Positions 35,748 through 45,282 are shown, numbered from the stretch's first letter. The stretch is 64,000 bases of DNA from an uncultured Collinsella sp. (GCA_958452935.1 CAUDVX010000005.1:15150-79149); one strand, 5' to 3'. Numbers and translations: made by a program. The notes: generated by a model not told the origin, from the sequence alone.

Positions 35748-35846
35748 GCATAACGTGCCCACACATCGATTGATATAAGGCAAGGCTCACGGTCTTGTCC
35801 AGGGCACATCTGTCTTAATTTGCGGAAAAGGAAGGGGAGTACCGCT

Positions 35847-37463
35847 ATGACCGCAAAAAAGAAGTTCAATTTCAAAGCGCCGTTGGAGGTGTTCGCGAAG
35901 TCGATCGTTCAGCCGATGATGTATCTCTCGGTTGCCGGCATCCTGCTCATCGTGGGCATCATTCTGACCAACAAGACCATCTGCGCTTTGGTCCCCGTAC
36001 TGGGCTCCGGTCCGTTCCAGCTTGTGGGCGCCGTTGTCTACCAGTCGCTGATGTTTATCATCAACAACCTCTCGATTCTGTTCTGCGTGGGCATCGCCGG
36101 CGCCATGGCAAAGAAGAACAAGGGCCATGCTTCGTTGATCGCCCTGATGTCGTTCTTCCTGTTCCTGCAGGCTAACAACATCGTGCTCAACGCCACCGGC
36201 TCTCTTGCCGATGCGAGCGGCATGCTCGGCCTTACCGGAACCGGCCAGGCCACCGTTATGGGCATCCAGGTGCTTGATACCGGCGTGTTTGGCGGCATCA
36301 TCCTGGGCTGCATCACCGGTGCCGTGTTCAACAAGTACTCGAACAAGCAGTTCCCCATTGCCCTTTCGATGTTCTCGGGCGTTCGCTTCCCGTTCCTGAT
36401 CATGATCATCATTTCCTGGATCATGGGCGCTGGCTTCTGCATAGTTTGGCCTCCGGTTCAGGGCGCCATCTCCTCCGTTGCCGGCATCATTAAGGAGTCG
36501 GGCAACATCGGTCTGTTTATCTACGGCATGCTCAACAAGCTGCTCGTTCCCACCGGTCTGCACCACCTCATCTACACCCCGTTCCAGTTCTCCGATGTGG
36601 GTGGTACCCTGACGCTGGGCGATCAGGTTATCGCCGGCGCCTATCCCATCCGTGTTGCCGAGATGGCAATGACGGGTCAGCCCTTCTCCGATAGCACCTA
36701 CTTCAACAGCTACACCTTCAACAACCTGTGGCCCTACATCGGTATCGGTCTCGCCTTTATCGTCACCGCTTACAAGGGGAACAAGGATAAGACCAAGGCC
36801 GTTATCATCCCGCTGATCATCACCGCCGTGCTCTCCTGCGTGACCGAGCCCATGGACTTCCTCTTTGTCTTTGCCGCTCCCGTGCTCTTTGTCGTTCACT
36901 CGGTTCTTTCCGGCATCTTCCTGGTTCTGCTCAAGGTTCTCTCCGTGCCCGCTTCGACTGCAGGCGGCATCATCAACATCGTGGTTTCCAACCTGGTCCT
37001 CGGTGTCGACAAGACCAACTGGCCGGTTATGCTCGTGCTCGGAGTCGTCAACGCCGCTCTGTACTTCTTCCTCTTCACCTTCCTCATCAAGAAGCTCAAC
37101 CTCCACACGCCTGGTCGCGAGGAGGAGTCCGAGCTCGCCGAGTCCGTTGCCGAGGGCGAGGCCGCCGCGTCTGTCGCGGTGAAGCAGGGCGCTGTTGCCG
37201 CGGCTCCCGCAGAGGGCGTCGATGCAGGTATTGCCGACCTGGTCGCAGGTCTTGGCGGCAAGGACAACATCGAGGAGCTCGAGAACTGCTTTACGCGTCT
37301 CCGCGTGAACGTTAAGAACCCGGACCTCATCAATGAGGACCTCATCAACCACGTGCCCAACAGCGGCATCAACCGCAACGGCAATAATATCCAGATCATC
37401 TTTGGCATGAAGGTCGCCGAGATGCGCGACAAGGTCGAAAACGCAATTGAGAAGGAGCAGTAA
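35847..37463 (+). CDS. PTS alpha-glucoside transporter, EIICB
   Basis: 538 residues. Imports and phosphorylates a glucoside, probably maltose or a related alpha-glucoside. EIIC (about 1-420) has about ten hydrophobic segments and the substrate-loop region around PTGLHHLIYTPFQF. An Ala/Glu-rich linker leads to EIIB, whose phosphorylated Cys is Cys481 in NCFTRLRVNV. No EIIA domain is fused, matching the separate EIIA gene upstream. The alpha-glucoside preference is inferred from the GH4 gene that follows by 3 bases. The ATG follows GGAAGGGGAG. Confidence 0.93.
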   Translation: MTAKKKFNFKAPLEVFAKSIVQPMMYLSVAGILLIVGIILTNKTICALVPVLGSGPFQLVGAVVYQSLMFIINNLSILFCVGIAGAMAKKNKGHASLIALMSFFLFLQANNIVLNATGSLADASGMLGLTGTGQATVMGIQVLDTGVFGGIILGCITGAVFNKYSNKQFPIALSMFSGVRFPFLIMIIISWIMGAGFCIVWPPVQGAISSVAGIIKESGNIGLFIYGMLNKLLVPTGLHHLIYTPFQFSDVGGTLTLGDQVIAGAYPIRVAEMAMTGQPFSDSTYFNSYTFNNLWPYIGIGLAFIVTAYKGNKDKTKAVIIPLIITAVLSCVTEPMDFLFVFAAPVLFVVHSVLSGIFLVLLKVLSVPASTAGGIINIVVSNLVLGVDKTNWPVMLVLGVVNAALYFFLFTFLIKKLNLHTPGREEESELAESVAEGEAAASVAVKQGAVAAAPAEGVDAGIADLVAGLGGKDNIEELENCFTRLRVNVKNPDLINEDLINHVPNSGINRNGNNIQIIFGMKVAEMRDKVENAIEKEQ

Positions 37464-37466
37464 ACA

Positions 37467-38849
37467 ATGATCATTACTCTGTGTGGTGGCGGATCCACCT
37501 TTACCCCCGGCATCGTCAAGTCCATCGCCCTGCGCAAGGACGAGCTAGATGTTGACGAGATTCGTCTGTACGACATCAACGAGGAGCGCCAGCGCAAGAT
37601 CGGCGTGCTCGTGGACTGGATTTTGCACGAGGACCTCGGCCTGGACATCAAGCTCACGGTGACCACCGACAAGAAGACGGCTTTTACCGACGCGAGCTTC
37701 GTGTTTGCCCAGATGCGCGTGGGCGGCTACGCCATGCGCGAGCAGGACGAGAAGATTCCGCTGCGTCACGGCTGCGTGGGTCAGGAGACTTGCGGTTGCG
37801 GCGGTCTTGCCTACGGCATGCGCACCATCTTCCCCATGGTCGAGCTGATCGATGACGTTGAGAAGTACGCCAAGAAGGACTACTGGATTCTCAACTACTC
37901 CAACCCTGCCGCCATCGTCTCCGAGGGCTGCCGCGTACTGCGTCCCAACGCTCGCATCATCAACATCTGCGACATGCCGATCGCGATCATCGACGTGGTT
38001 TGCGCCGCGCTCGATATCGACAAGAAGGATGTCGAGTACGATTACTTTGGCCTCAACCACTTTGGTTGGTTCACCTCGATCCGCCACAAGGGCGAGGAGG
38101 TGCTCCCGCAGCTGCGCGAGTACATCAAGGAGCATGAGATTCTGCTGCCCGACTCCTACCTCAAGGGCATGGGCTCGCTCATGGCAAAGAAGCCCGAGGA
38201 GGCCACCGACGAGCATCCCGAGCAGAACCGCCACACCAAGGGCAGCTGGTACTACGTCTGGAAGGGCGAGTACGAGATCATGGAGTGCTTCCCGGAGTAC
38301 CTGCCCAACACGTATCTGAACTACTACCTGCAGCAGAAGGAGTTCGTCGAGCACTCCAACCCCGAGCGTACCCGTGCTAACGAGGTTGAGGAGACGCGCG
38401 AGAAGAACCTCTTCGACGGCATCGACCATTACGAGAAGACGGGCGAGATCGACGAGAGCACGTTCTATGCGGGCAGCCACGGCGACTGGATTGCCGACCT
38501 GGCCATCGCTCTGAAGAACGACACCAAGCAGCGTTTCCTGGTCATTTGCGAGAACAAGGGCGCTATCCCCAACATGCCCTACGACGCCATGGTCGAGCTG
38601 CCTGCCTACATTGGCAAGAACGGCCCCGAGGTCATCAGCCGCGACAACATTCCTCTGTTCCAACAGGGCCTCATGATGCAGCAGCTGAACTCCGAGAAGC
38701 TCGTGGTCGAGGCTACGATCGAGGGTTCGTACGAGAAGGCGCTCAAGGCCTTTACACTCAACAAGACCGTGCCGTCGATGAAGGTCGCCAAGGAGGTTCT
38801 CGACGACATGATCGAGGCCAACAAGGGTTACTGGCCCGAGCTTAAGTAA
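37467..38849 (+). CDS. malA: 6-phospho-alpha-glucosidase, GH4 family
   Basis: 460 residues. Splits phosphorylated alpha-glucosides such as maltose 6'-phosphate by the GH4 redox mechanism, which needs NAD and a divalent metal. Visible family features: NAD-binding GGGSTFTPG (7-15), VGQETCGCGG (104-113), NYSNPAAI (143-150), CDMP (168-171) supplying the metal-binding Cys, and NHFGW with His198. The sequence follows GlvA/MalA closely from memory, including KTVPS and ANKGYWPEL at the C terminus, and its CDMP rather than CN motif supports alpha- over beta-glucosidase. Last gene of the PTS operon; product from EIICB would be its substrate. Confidence 0.93.
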   Translation: MIITLCGGGSTFTPGIVKSIALRKDELDVDEIRLYDINEERQRKIGVLVDWILHEDLGLDIKLTVTTDKKTAFTDASFVFAQMRVGGYAMREQDEKIPLRHGCVGQETCGCGGLAYGMRTIFPMVELIDDVEKYAKKDYWILNYSNPAAIVSEGCRVLRPNARIINICDMPIAIIDVVCAALDIDKKDVEYDYFGLNHFGWFTSIRHKGEEVLPQLREYIKEHEILLPDSYLKGMGSLMAKKPEEATDEHPEQNRHTKGSWYYVWKGEYEIMECFPEYLPNTYLNYYLQQKEFVEHSNPERTRANEVEETREKNLFDGIDHYEKTGEIDESTFYAGSHGDWIADLAIALKNDTKQRFLVICENKGAIPNMPYDAMVELPAYIGKNGPEVISRDNIPLFQQGLMMQQLNSEKLVVEATIEGSYEKALKAFTLNKTVPSMKVAKEVLDDMIEANKGYWPELK

Positions 38850-38881
38850 AAACAACAGGGTCGCTGGCCGCATACCTGGAG

Positions 38882-38921
38882 CAATGCCCCGTCCACGTGA
38901 TTGCGTGGGCGGGGCATTGTC
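38882..38921 (+). terminator. Rho-independent terminator of the PTS operon
   Basis: CAATGCCCCGTCCACG (38882-38897) pairs with CGTGGGCGGGGCATTG (38904-38919) with one G-T pair, then TCATTT. Confidence 0.85.
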
Positions 38922-38973
38922 ATTTGGTAACGCGTTTTATCAAATATGGCATTTATCTGCGGTAATGTTCTTT

Positions 38974-39001
38974 TTCACCGCTGAGGGTGACATTTTATAC
39001 C
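38974..39001 (+). promoter_or_regulatory. Candidate promoter of the hydrogenase operon
   Basis: TTCACC (38974-38979) and TATACC (38996-39001) with a 16-base spacer, about 100 bases before the flavoprotein start. Weak match. Confidence 0.35.
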
Positions 39002-39105
39002 GCCTGCCGAACTATGTGGAGACCTAACAACTTTTTAGGTCAGTGTTGTGCGTGTAGCAATTTCGCCCGGCCTCGCCTCCGGGCTGCCGCATGAGAGGGG
39101 ATCTT

Positions 39106-40938
39106 ATGGCTCGACTGCATGTAATGGAACGCAGCCACGCTCAGGCTGTCATGGACGACCTGCATGATGCGCTCGGACGCCGTCTGGCGGTGAGTTCGCT
39201 CGCCCCGTGTCCCGTTGAGTTTACGGCGGCGCTCGTCAACCTGTGCTCCACCCAGAGCTGCGGCAAGTGTACGCCCTGCCGCGTGGGCCTGAGCGCGCTG
39301 AGCGATCTGCTCGCCGATGTGCTCGAGGGCCGCGCCGACGAGTCCACGCTCAATCTGATCGAGCGCACCGCCCGCACCATCTATCTTTCGAGCGATTGCG
39401 CCATCGGCTACGAGGCCGGCGCCATGGCGCTTACGGCTATCCGCGGTTTTCGTGACGATTTTGAGCACCACATCCGCGAGCACTCCTGTGGCTTTGACCG
39501 CGATGCCCGCGTCCCGTGCGTCTCGGGCTGCCCGGCGCACGTCGATATTCCCGGGTACATTTCGCTCGTCGAGGCCGGCCACTATGCCGACGCCGTCAAG
39601 GTCATCCGCAAGAACAACCCGCTGCCGCTCGTTTGCGGCCTGGTGTGCGAGCATCCCTGCGAGATGCACTGCCGTCGTGGCATGGTCGATGACCCCATGA
39701 ACATCCTCGCCCTCAAGCGTTTTGCCGTTGAACACAGTGACCTCAACGACCACAAGCCCCATGTAGTGGACGACACCGGTAAGCGCGTCTCCGTGATTGG
39801 CGGCGGCCCGGCCGGTCTTTCCTGTGCCTACTACCTGGCCGTGATGGGCCACAAGGTGACCATTTTTGAGCAGCGCCACCACCTGGGCGGCATGCTGCGC
39901 TACGGCATCCCCAGCTACCGTCTGCCGCGCGAGCGCCTGCAGGCCGAGATCGACTGGATCTTGAGCGCCGGTATCGACGTGGAACTCGACCACTCCGTGA
40001 GCGGCGAGGAGCTTGCCCGCCTGCGCGACGAGTTCGATGCCGTCTACCTGGCCATTGGCGCCCACAGCGATAAGAAGCTCGGCCTTCCGGGCGAAGATGC
40101 GCCCGGCGTGGAGTCGGCCGTCAAGATGCTGCGCGCCATCGGTGACGACGAGCTGCCCGACCTGAGCGGCCAGCGCGTATGCGTCATCGGCGGCGGCAAT
40201 GTGGCCATGGACGTGGCACGCTCTGCCGTGCGCTGCGGTGCCGAAAAGGTGAGCATCGTCTACCGCCGCCGCATCTGCGACATGACGGCCCAGGATGCCG
40301 AGATCGCCGGCGCCCAGGCCGAGGGCTGCGAGGTTCTGGAGCTTACGGCCCCGCTCGCCATCGAGACGGGCGAGGACGGTCGCGTGAGCGGCCTGCGCGT
40401 GCAGCCGCAGATTATCGGCGAGCCCCGCCGCGGGCGCCCGGCCCCGCGTGCCGCCGTCACGCCCGAGCAGGTCATTCCCTGCGAGCGCGTGTTCGTGGCC
40501 ATTGGTCAGGACATCGACTCCAAGCCGTTTGAGGACATGGGCATCGCCTGCAAGTGGGGTCGCGTCGTCACCGATTCGGACGGCGCCGTGCCCAACTTTA
40601 ATGGCCTCTTTAGCGGCGGCGACTGCCAGACCGGTCCCGCCACCGTCATCCGTGCCATCAACGCCGGCCGTGTGGCTTCGGCAAATATCGACCGCTACCT
40701 GGGCTTCGACCACAAGATTACGCTCGACGTGGAGCTGCCGACCGTTCAGTTTAAGGGTAAGCACGAGTGCGGCCGCTGCGAGCTGGGCGAGCGCGAGGCC
40801 GGCGAGCGCATTCACGATTGGAATCTGGTCGAGCAGGGCCTTACCGAGCAGGAGGCACGCCAGGAGGCAAGCCGCTGCCTGCGTTGCGACCACTTTGGCT
40901 TTGGCGCGTTCCGCGGAGGGAGGAACCTGGAATGGTAG
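39106..40938 (+). CDS. NuoF-like / GltD-like FAD oxidoreductase, hydrogenase partner
   Basis: 610 residues. Residues 1-110 match the C-terminal iron-sulfur region of NuoF: SCGKCTPCR (Cys52, 55, 58) with Cys98 as fourth ligand. Then comes a GltD-type module: a Cys-rich segment (CVSCGCPAHVDIPGY-like, CGLVCEHPCE), the FAD loop VIGGGPAGLSC (about 228) and the NAD(P)H loop VIGGGNVAMDVA (about 361). Another Cys set (CGRCE, CLRC) closes the chain. It most likely moves electrons between pyridine nucleotide and the hydrogenase encoded next, whose ATG overlaps this stop. Direction, cofactor and bifurcation are not shown by sequence. The ATG at 39106 follows GAGAGGGG. Confidence 0.87.
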   Translation: MARLHVMERSHAQAVMDDLHDALGRRLAVSSLAPCPVEFTAALVNLCSTQSCGKCTPCRVGLSALSDLLADVLEGRADESTLNLIERTARTIYLSSDCAIGYEAGAMALTAIRGFRDDFEHHIREHSCGFDRDARVPCVSGCPAHVDIPGYISLVEAGHYADAVKVIRKNNPLPLVCGLVCEHPCEMHCRRGMVDDPMNILALKRFAVEHSDLNDHKPHVVDDTGKRVSVIGGGPAGLSCAYYLAVMGHKVTIFEQRHHLGGMLRYGIPSYRLPRERLQAEIDWILSAGIDVELDHSVSGEELARLRDEFDAVYLAIGAHSDKKLGLPGEDAPGVESAVKMLRAIGDDELPDLSGQRVCVIGGGNVAMDVARSAVRCGAEKVSIVYRRRICDMTAQDAEIAGAQAEGCEVLELTAPLAIETGEDGRVSGLRVQPQIIGEPRRGRPAPRAAVTPEQVIPCERVFVAIGQDIDSKPFEDMGIACKWGRVVTDSDGAVPNFNGLFSGGDCQTGPATVIRAINAGRVASANIDRYLGFDHKITLDVELPTVQFKGKHECGRCELGEREAGERIHDWNLVEQGLTEQEARQEASRCLRCDHFGFGAFRGGRNLEW

Positions 40939-42743
40939 AGTCCAGCAAAACCACTATCAGCGACAACACCGAAAGCGGAGCACTCAACATGGTCAAGCTC
41001 ACTATCGATAATTGCGAGGTCGTGGTGCCCGAGCACACCACGATTCTGGATGCGGCCAAGTCCGTCGGCATCCAGATTCCCACCCTGTGCTACCTGCGCG
41101 ATCTAAACGAGATCGGCGGTTGCCGCGTGTGCGTGGTCGAGGTTGAGGGCTGCGACCAGCTGGTTGCCGCCTGCAACAACTACGTGCTCGACGGCATGGT
41201 GGTCCACACCAACAGCCCCAAGGCCCGCGAGGCGCGTCGCACCAACGTGCAGCTGCTGCTGTCCCAGCACGACTCGCGCTGTACGAGCTGCGTGCGCAGT
41301 GGTAACTGCAACCTGCAGGCCATCGCCAACGACCTGGGCATCTTCTATCTGCCGTACGAGCAGCACCTGGCGCGCGAGGGCTGGGACTTCGATTTCCCCA
41401 TCATCCGCGATAACGACAAGTGCATTAAATGCATGCGCTGCATCAAGGTGTGCGAGAGCGTGCAGGGCCTAGGGATTTGGGACCTGACCAACCGCGCCAC
41501 GCATACCGCCGTGGGTACCCGCGGGCGCGCGCCGATCGGCAAGACCGATTGCGTCGCGTGTGGTCAGTGCATCACGCATTGTCCGACGGGCGCCCTGCGC
41601 GAGCGTGACGATACCGAGACCGTGTTCGACGCCATCGCCGATCCCGACAAGATCGTGCTGGTGCAGATTGCGCCGGCCGTGCGTAGCGCCTGGGGAGAGG
41701 AACTCGGCATATCTCGCGAGGAGGCCACCGTTGAGCGCTTGGCCTGTGCGCTGCGCCGCGTTGGCTTTGAGTACGTGTTCGACACCGATTTCTCGGCCGA
41801 CCTCACCATTATGGAGGAGGGCTCCGAGCTGCTCGAGCGCCTGGGTAAGGCCGCCAAGGGCGAGGGCGACAGCCGTGGCTGGCCCATGTTCACGAGCTGC
41901 TGCCCGGGCTGGGTGCGCTTTGTGAAGGCGCGTTACCCCGAGTTTGTCGACAGCCTGTCTACGTCAAAGTCGCCGCAGCAGATGTTTGGCGCCATCGCCA
42001 AGACCTACTACGCCAAGGTGCTGGGCGTGGAGCCCGAGCGTCTGTTTGTGGTGTCCGTGATGCCGTGCACGGCCAAGAAGGCCGAGTGCGCGCTGCCGAG
42101 CATGGTGGGCGAGGACGGTACGCCCGACGTTGACGTTGCGCTGACGGTGCGCGAGATGGTACGCATGATCCGCGCGAACCACGTGAGCGTGGACACGTTG
42201 GTCGAGGAGCCGCTCGACACGCCGCTGGGCTTTGGCACGGGCGCAGGTGTGATCTTTGGTGCCACGGGCGGCGTGATGGAGGCCGCCGTGCGCTCGGCCT
42301 ATTACCTGGTGACGGGCAAGAACCCCGACGCCGACTTCTTTACCGATGTGCGCGGACTTGACGGCTGGAAGGAGGCCGTGGCCGAAATCGATGGCACCAA
42401 GGTGCGCGTCGCCGTGGCACACGGGCTGGGCAACGCCGCCCGTCTGCTCGACGCGATTCGTGACGGCCGCGTGAGCTATGACTTCGTTGAGGTCATGGCA
42501 TGCCCGGGCGGCTGTGTCGGTGGCGGCGGTCAGCCCATCCACGACGGCTGCGAGCTGGCAGCCGAGCGTGGTCAGGTGCTGTGGGGCCTGGATGCCGCTG
42601 CGGACATTCGCTTCTCGCACGAGAACCCCGATGTCCAGGCGTGCTACCGCGAGTTCTTGGGCGAGCCGCTCTCGCCGCTGGCCGAGGAGCTGCTGCATAC
42701 CGACCATCACGCATGGACGATGCCTAACGAGGGGACGTGCTAG
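40932..42743 (+). CDS. [FeFe] hydrogenase, catalytic subunit
   Basis: 603 residues. Reversible H2 formation at the H-cluster. N-terminal 2Fe-2S ferredoxin domain (CRVC region near residue 60), a His/Cys cluster segment, two 4Fe-4S motifs (CIKCMRCIKVC, CVACGQCITHCP), then the H domain: TSCCPGW (321-327), MPCTAKKAE (377-385) and MACPGGCVGGGG (522-533), the three signatures that bind the H-cluster. No Tat signal, so cytoplasmic. The start at 40932 has GGAGGGAGGAA and overlaps the previous stop, suggesting coupled translation; an ATG at 40989 gives the more usual N terminus MVKLTID. HydE/F/G maturases are not in the window. Confidence 0.95.
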   Translation: MVESSKTTISDNTESGALNMVKLTIDNCEVVVPEHTTILDAAKSVGIQIPTLCYLRDLNEIGGCRVCVVEVEGCDQLVAACNNYVLDGMVVHTNSPKAREARRTNVQLLLSQHDSRCTSCVRSGNCNLQAIANDLGIFYLPYEQHLAREGWDFDFPIIRDNDKCIKCMRCIKVCESVQGLGIWDLTNRATHTAVGTRGRAPIGKTDCVACGQCITHCPTGALRERDDTETVFDAIADPDKIVLVQIAPAVRSAWGEELGISREEATVERLACALRRVGFEYVFDTDFSADLTIMEEGSELLERLGKAAKGEGDSRGWPMFTSCCPGWVRFVKARYPEFVDSLSTSKSPQQMFGAIAKTYYAKVLGVEPERLFVVSVMPCTAKKAECALPSMVGEDGTPDVDVALTVREMVRMIRANHVSVDTLVEEPLDTPLGFGTGAGVIFGATGGVMEAAVRSAYYLVTGKNPDADFFTDVRGLDGWKEAVAEIDGTKVRVAVAHGLGNAARLLDAIRDGRVSYDFVEVMACPGGCVGGGGQPIHDGCELAAERGQVLWGLDAAADIRFSHENPDVQACYREFLGEPLSPLAEELLHTDHHAWTMPNEGTC

Positions 42744-42745
42744 CG

Positions 42746-43801
42746 ATGCGCTCGTTTGATGTTGAGATGTCGCGCCGGGGGTTTGCCTCGGCGCTCGCCG
42801 CGGGCGCGCTGTCGCTTGCACTCGCGGGCTGTGGCGGCGGGGCTGCCGGTGCCGGGTCCGCCGCGGGCTCGGCTGCCACGGACGGCGCCGGTGCTGCTGC
42901 AGAGCCGGTCGAGGTGCACGTCGCCTCGCTCAAGGGGCCGACCTCGATTGGCCTGGTGCAGTTTATGGACCGGGCAGCCGATGGCGAGACGGACAATGAG
43001 TTCGACTTTGCGATCAATACTGCCGCCGATGAGATTGTGCCCAAGGTCATTCAGGGCGATATCGACATTGCCCTGGTGCCCGCCAACGTGGCGAGTGTGC
43101 TCTACAACAAGACCGAGGGCGCGGTGCAGGTCATCGACATCAACACGCTGGGCGTGCTGAACGTTGTGACGGGCGACGCGAGTGTGGCCTCGTTTGGCGA
43201 TCTGGCGGGCCATACCGTCTATATGACGGGCAAGGGCACCACGCCGGAGTACGTCATGAACTACCTGCTGGAGCGCGCAGGCCTGACCGGCCAGGTGACG
43301 CTCGAGTTTAAGAGCGAGCCCACCGAGGTGCTGTCGGCCCTGCTTGCCGACCCGTCCGCCGTGGGCGTGCTGCCGGAGCCGTTCAAGACCGCTGCCATCG
43401 CCAAGAGCGAAGGCAGGCTGTCGGCTCCGGTAAGCCTGACCGATGTGTGGGACGAGTTGGCAGGTGACACGGGTTCGCGCCTGCTGACGGGCGTGACCGT
43501 GGTGCGCCGCGCGTTTGCCGAGGAACATCCCGAGGCTGTGGCGGAGTTCTTGAGCTGCCATGCGGCGAGCGTTAAGGCTGTCAATGCGGCGCCGGCAGAC
43601 TGGGCGCAGGCCGTGGTCGATGCCGGCATCGTGGACAACGCCAAGATCGCCGAGAAGGCGATTCCCGGGTGCATGCTCGTGTGCCAGACGGGCAAGGATA
43701 TGAAGGCGGCACTTAGCGGGTATCTGCAGGTGCTGTCCGACGCGGACGCGAGCGCCGTGGGTGGTAAACTTCCGGCTGACGATTTCTACTACATGGAGTA
43801 G
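42746..43801 (+). CDS. ABC substrate-binding lipoprotein, NitT/TauT type
   Basis: 351 residues. Exported lipoprotein: SRRGFASALAAG followed by the lipobox LAGC, Cys about residue 29; the paired Arg could allow Tat export. The mature part looks like a periplasmic-binding fold of the SsuA/TauA/ThiY kind (LKGPTSIGLVQFMD, INTAADEIVPKVIQGDIDIALVPANVA cut short here). It probably delivers a small molecule to the fused permease-ATPase encoded 3 bases later. The ligand is unknown; the location after the hydrogenase gene suggests redox or cofactor supply, which is inference. GTG at 42737 is an alternative start. Confidence 0.85.
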   Translation: MRSFDVEMSRRGFASALAAGALSLALAGCGGGAAGAGSAAGSAATDGAGAAAEPVEVHVASLKGPTSIGLVQFMDRAADGETDNEFDFAINTAADEIVPKVIQGDIDIALVPANVASVLYNKTEGAVQVIDINTLGVLNVVTGDASVASFGDLAGHTVYMTGKGTTPEYVMNYLLERAGLTGQVTLEFKSEPTEVLSALLADPSAVGVLPEPFKTAAIAKSEGRLSAPVSLTDVWDELAGDTGSRLLTGVTVVRRAFAEEHPEAVAEFLSCHAASVKAVNAAPADWAQAVVDAGIVDNAKIAEKAIPGCMLVCQTGKDMKAALSGYLQVLSDADASAVGGKLPADDFYYME

Positions 43802-43804
43802 CCC

Positions 43805-45181
43805 GTGCGTGCGTTTGCTCGACAAATGACAGAGCGTATGAAGGCGGTGGCGGCAGCAGGTGCCGTCGCCGCCTTTTGGCTTACCGTGTGGGTCTTCGCG
43901 GCGGTGCTGGTGGCGCAGCCACTGATCTTGCCGGGGCCGGGTGCTGTTGCCTTGGCGCTGCTGCGCCTGGTGTGCGATGGCGGTACCTGGGCGATTTTGG
44001 TGGGCTCGGGCGCGCGGATACTGGGCGGGCTGGCGCTTGCCGCGGTGTGTGGTGGCGTGCTTGCCGGGATTTCGTCACGGTTGCGGGCGTTTGCGCGCCT
44101 GGTGGCTCCGGCACTTTCGTTTGTTAAGGCGACGCCGGTTGCCTGCGTGGTGGTCCTGCTGCTTATTTGGTTGGGATCGGCGCGCGTGAGCATCGCCGCG
44201 GTCTTTTTGATGGCGCTGCCGGGCGTGTATTTTTCGCTGGCCGAGGGCTTGGCACAGGTGAATAAACCGCTGGAGCAGATGTTCCGTCTGCATGGCGTGC
44301 GCGGCTGGCGCCTGTTTTGCGCCCATACCTGGCGCGAAGTCCTGCCGTTTGTGCTTTCGTGCGCCCGCGCCGTGATCGGCATGAGCTGGAAGGCCGGTGT
44401 GGCAGCCGAGCTGATCGGCATGGCGGTGGGCACCGTGGGTGAGCGCATCTATCAGGCAAAGCTTTTGATTGAGACGGCTGACCTGCTGGCGTGGACCGTG
44501 CTGGTCGTTGCCGCCTCGTGGGCATGTGAGCGCGTGCTGGTGTGGCTGCTGCGGGTTTCGGGACCCGTGGCGTGGCACGCGGCCGTGCGGGCGCATGGGC
44601 ATGGACTGCGCGGGCGTGTGGGGGCTGCGAGCGATGGCGCTGCAGCGGAGCTTGCGCTTGCCGTGGGCGATCGCGCGCCCTGGGCGCCGGCGCTGGACGG
44701 TCTGGTGCTCAATGTGCCCGCGGGTGGGCGCATCTGTGTGATGGGTGCTTCGGGCATGGGCAAGTCGACGCTGCTTTCGTTGGCAGCGGGGGAGTGCTCG
44801 CCGTGCTCGATGGTGTTTCAGGATGCACGCTTGGCCGAGTCCGCCTCGGCGCTGGATAACGTGCTGGTGTGCGCCGATGCGCGTGTGGATGCTTCGAGCG
44901 CCGCGGCATTGCTGCGCCTACTGGTGCCGGGAATCGATGTGCATGCGCGCGTGGTCGAGCTTTCGGGCGGGCAGCGCCACCGTGTCGAGATTGCCCGCGC
45001 CCTGCTGTGCCCGGGCGGCGCGGTGATTCTTGACGAGCCCTTTACCGGTTTAGATACCGCTGCGCGCGACGCATGCGCCGAGGTCGTGCTCGACCTGCTC
45101 GACGGCCGCATGCTCCTGCTTGCCACACACGACGCCTCCGACGTTCAAGCCCTCGATATCTCGGACATCATCACGCTCTAA
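43805..45181 (+). CDS. Fused ABC transporter permease and ATPase
   Basis: 458 residues. The first 250 residues are a NitT/TauT-type permease with about six membrane helices and the EAA-like loop GVRGWRLFCAHTWREVLPF. Residues 280-458 are an ABC ATPase: Walker A GASGMGKST (about 315), a Q-loop FQD, signature LSGGQ (about 385), Walker B VILDEPF (about 406), switch His in ATHDASD. The ATPase is short, about 180 residues, with reduced spacing between Walker A and the signature. In this family the two parts are normally separate proteins, so the fusion is uncommon. The GTG start lies 3 bases after the lipoprotein stop; GGAG precedes it. Confidence 0.85.
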   Translation: MRAFARQMTERMKAVAAAGAVAAFWLTVWVFAAVLVAQPLILPGPGAVALALLRLVCDGGTWAILVGSGARILGGLALAAVCGGVLAGISSRLRAFARLVAPALSFVKATPVACVVVLLLIWLGSARVSIAAVFLMALPGVYFSLAEGLAQVNKPLEQMFRLHGVRGWRLFCAHTWREVLPFVLSCARAVIGMSWKAGVAAELIGMAVGTVGERIYQAKLLIETADLLAWTVLVVAASWACERVLVWLLRVSGPVAWHAAVRAHGHGLRGRVGAASDGAAAELALAVGDRAPWAPALDGLVLNVPAGGRICVMGASGMGKSTLLSLAAGECSPCSMVFQDARLAESASALDNVLVCADARVDASSAAALLRLLVPGIDVHARVVELSGGQRHRVEIARALLCPGGAVILDEPFTGLDTAARDACAEVVLDLLDGRMLLLATHDASDVQALDISDIITL

Positions 45182-45206
45182 ATACTAACTCAGCAACAAA
45201 ATGATT

Positions 45207-45223
45207 CGTTTTCCTCCGTCCCC
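45207..45223. repeat. CGTTTTCCTCCGTCCCC repeat, single copy
   Basis: This 17-base sequence also forms both arms of the palindrome at 58253-58318. Here one arm stands alone, 26 bases after the permease-ATPase stop. Confidence 0.65.
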
Positions 45224-45237
45224 ATGGGGTCGGGTGT

Positions 45238-45282
45238 GGTATTCTATCTGCGGGGTAATACTTAGGAATACCAAGTAATACC
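45238..45282. promoter_or_regulatory. Operator-like repeats upstream of the RelB/DinJ gene
   Basis: GGTATTC (45238-45244) and GAATACC (45266-45272) are inverted; GGTAAT and a second AATACC (45277-45282) repeat the pattern. RelB-family antitoxins are known to bind short palindromes near their promoter. About 115 bases separate the sites from the start. Confidence 0.45.
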
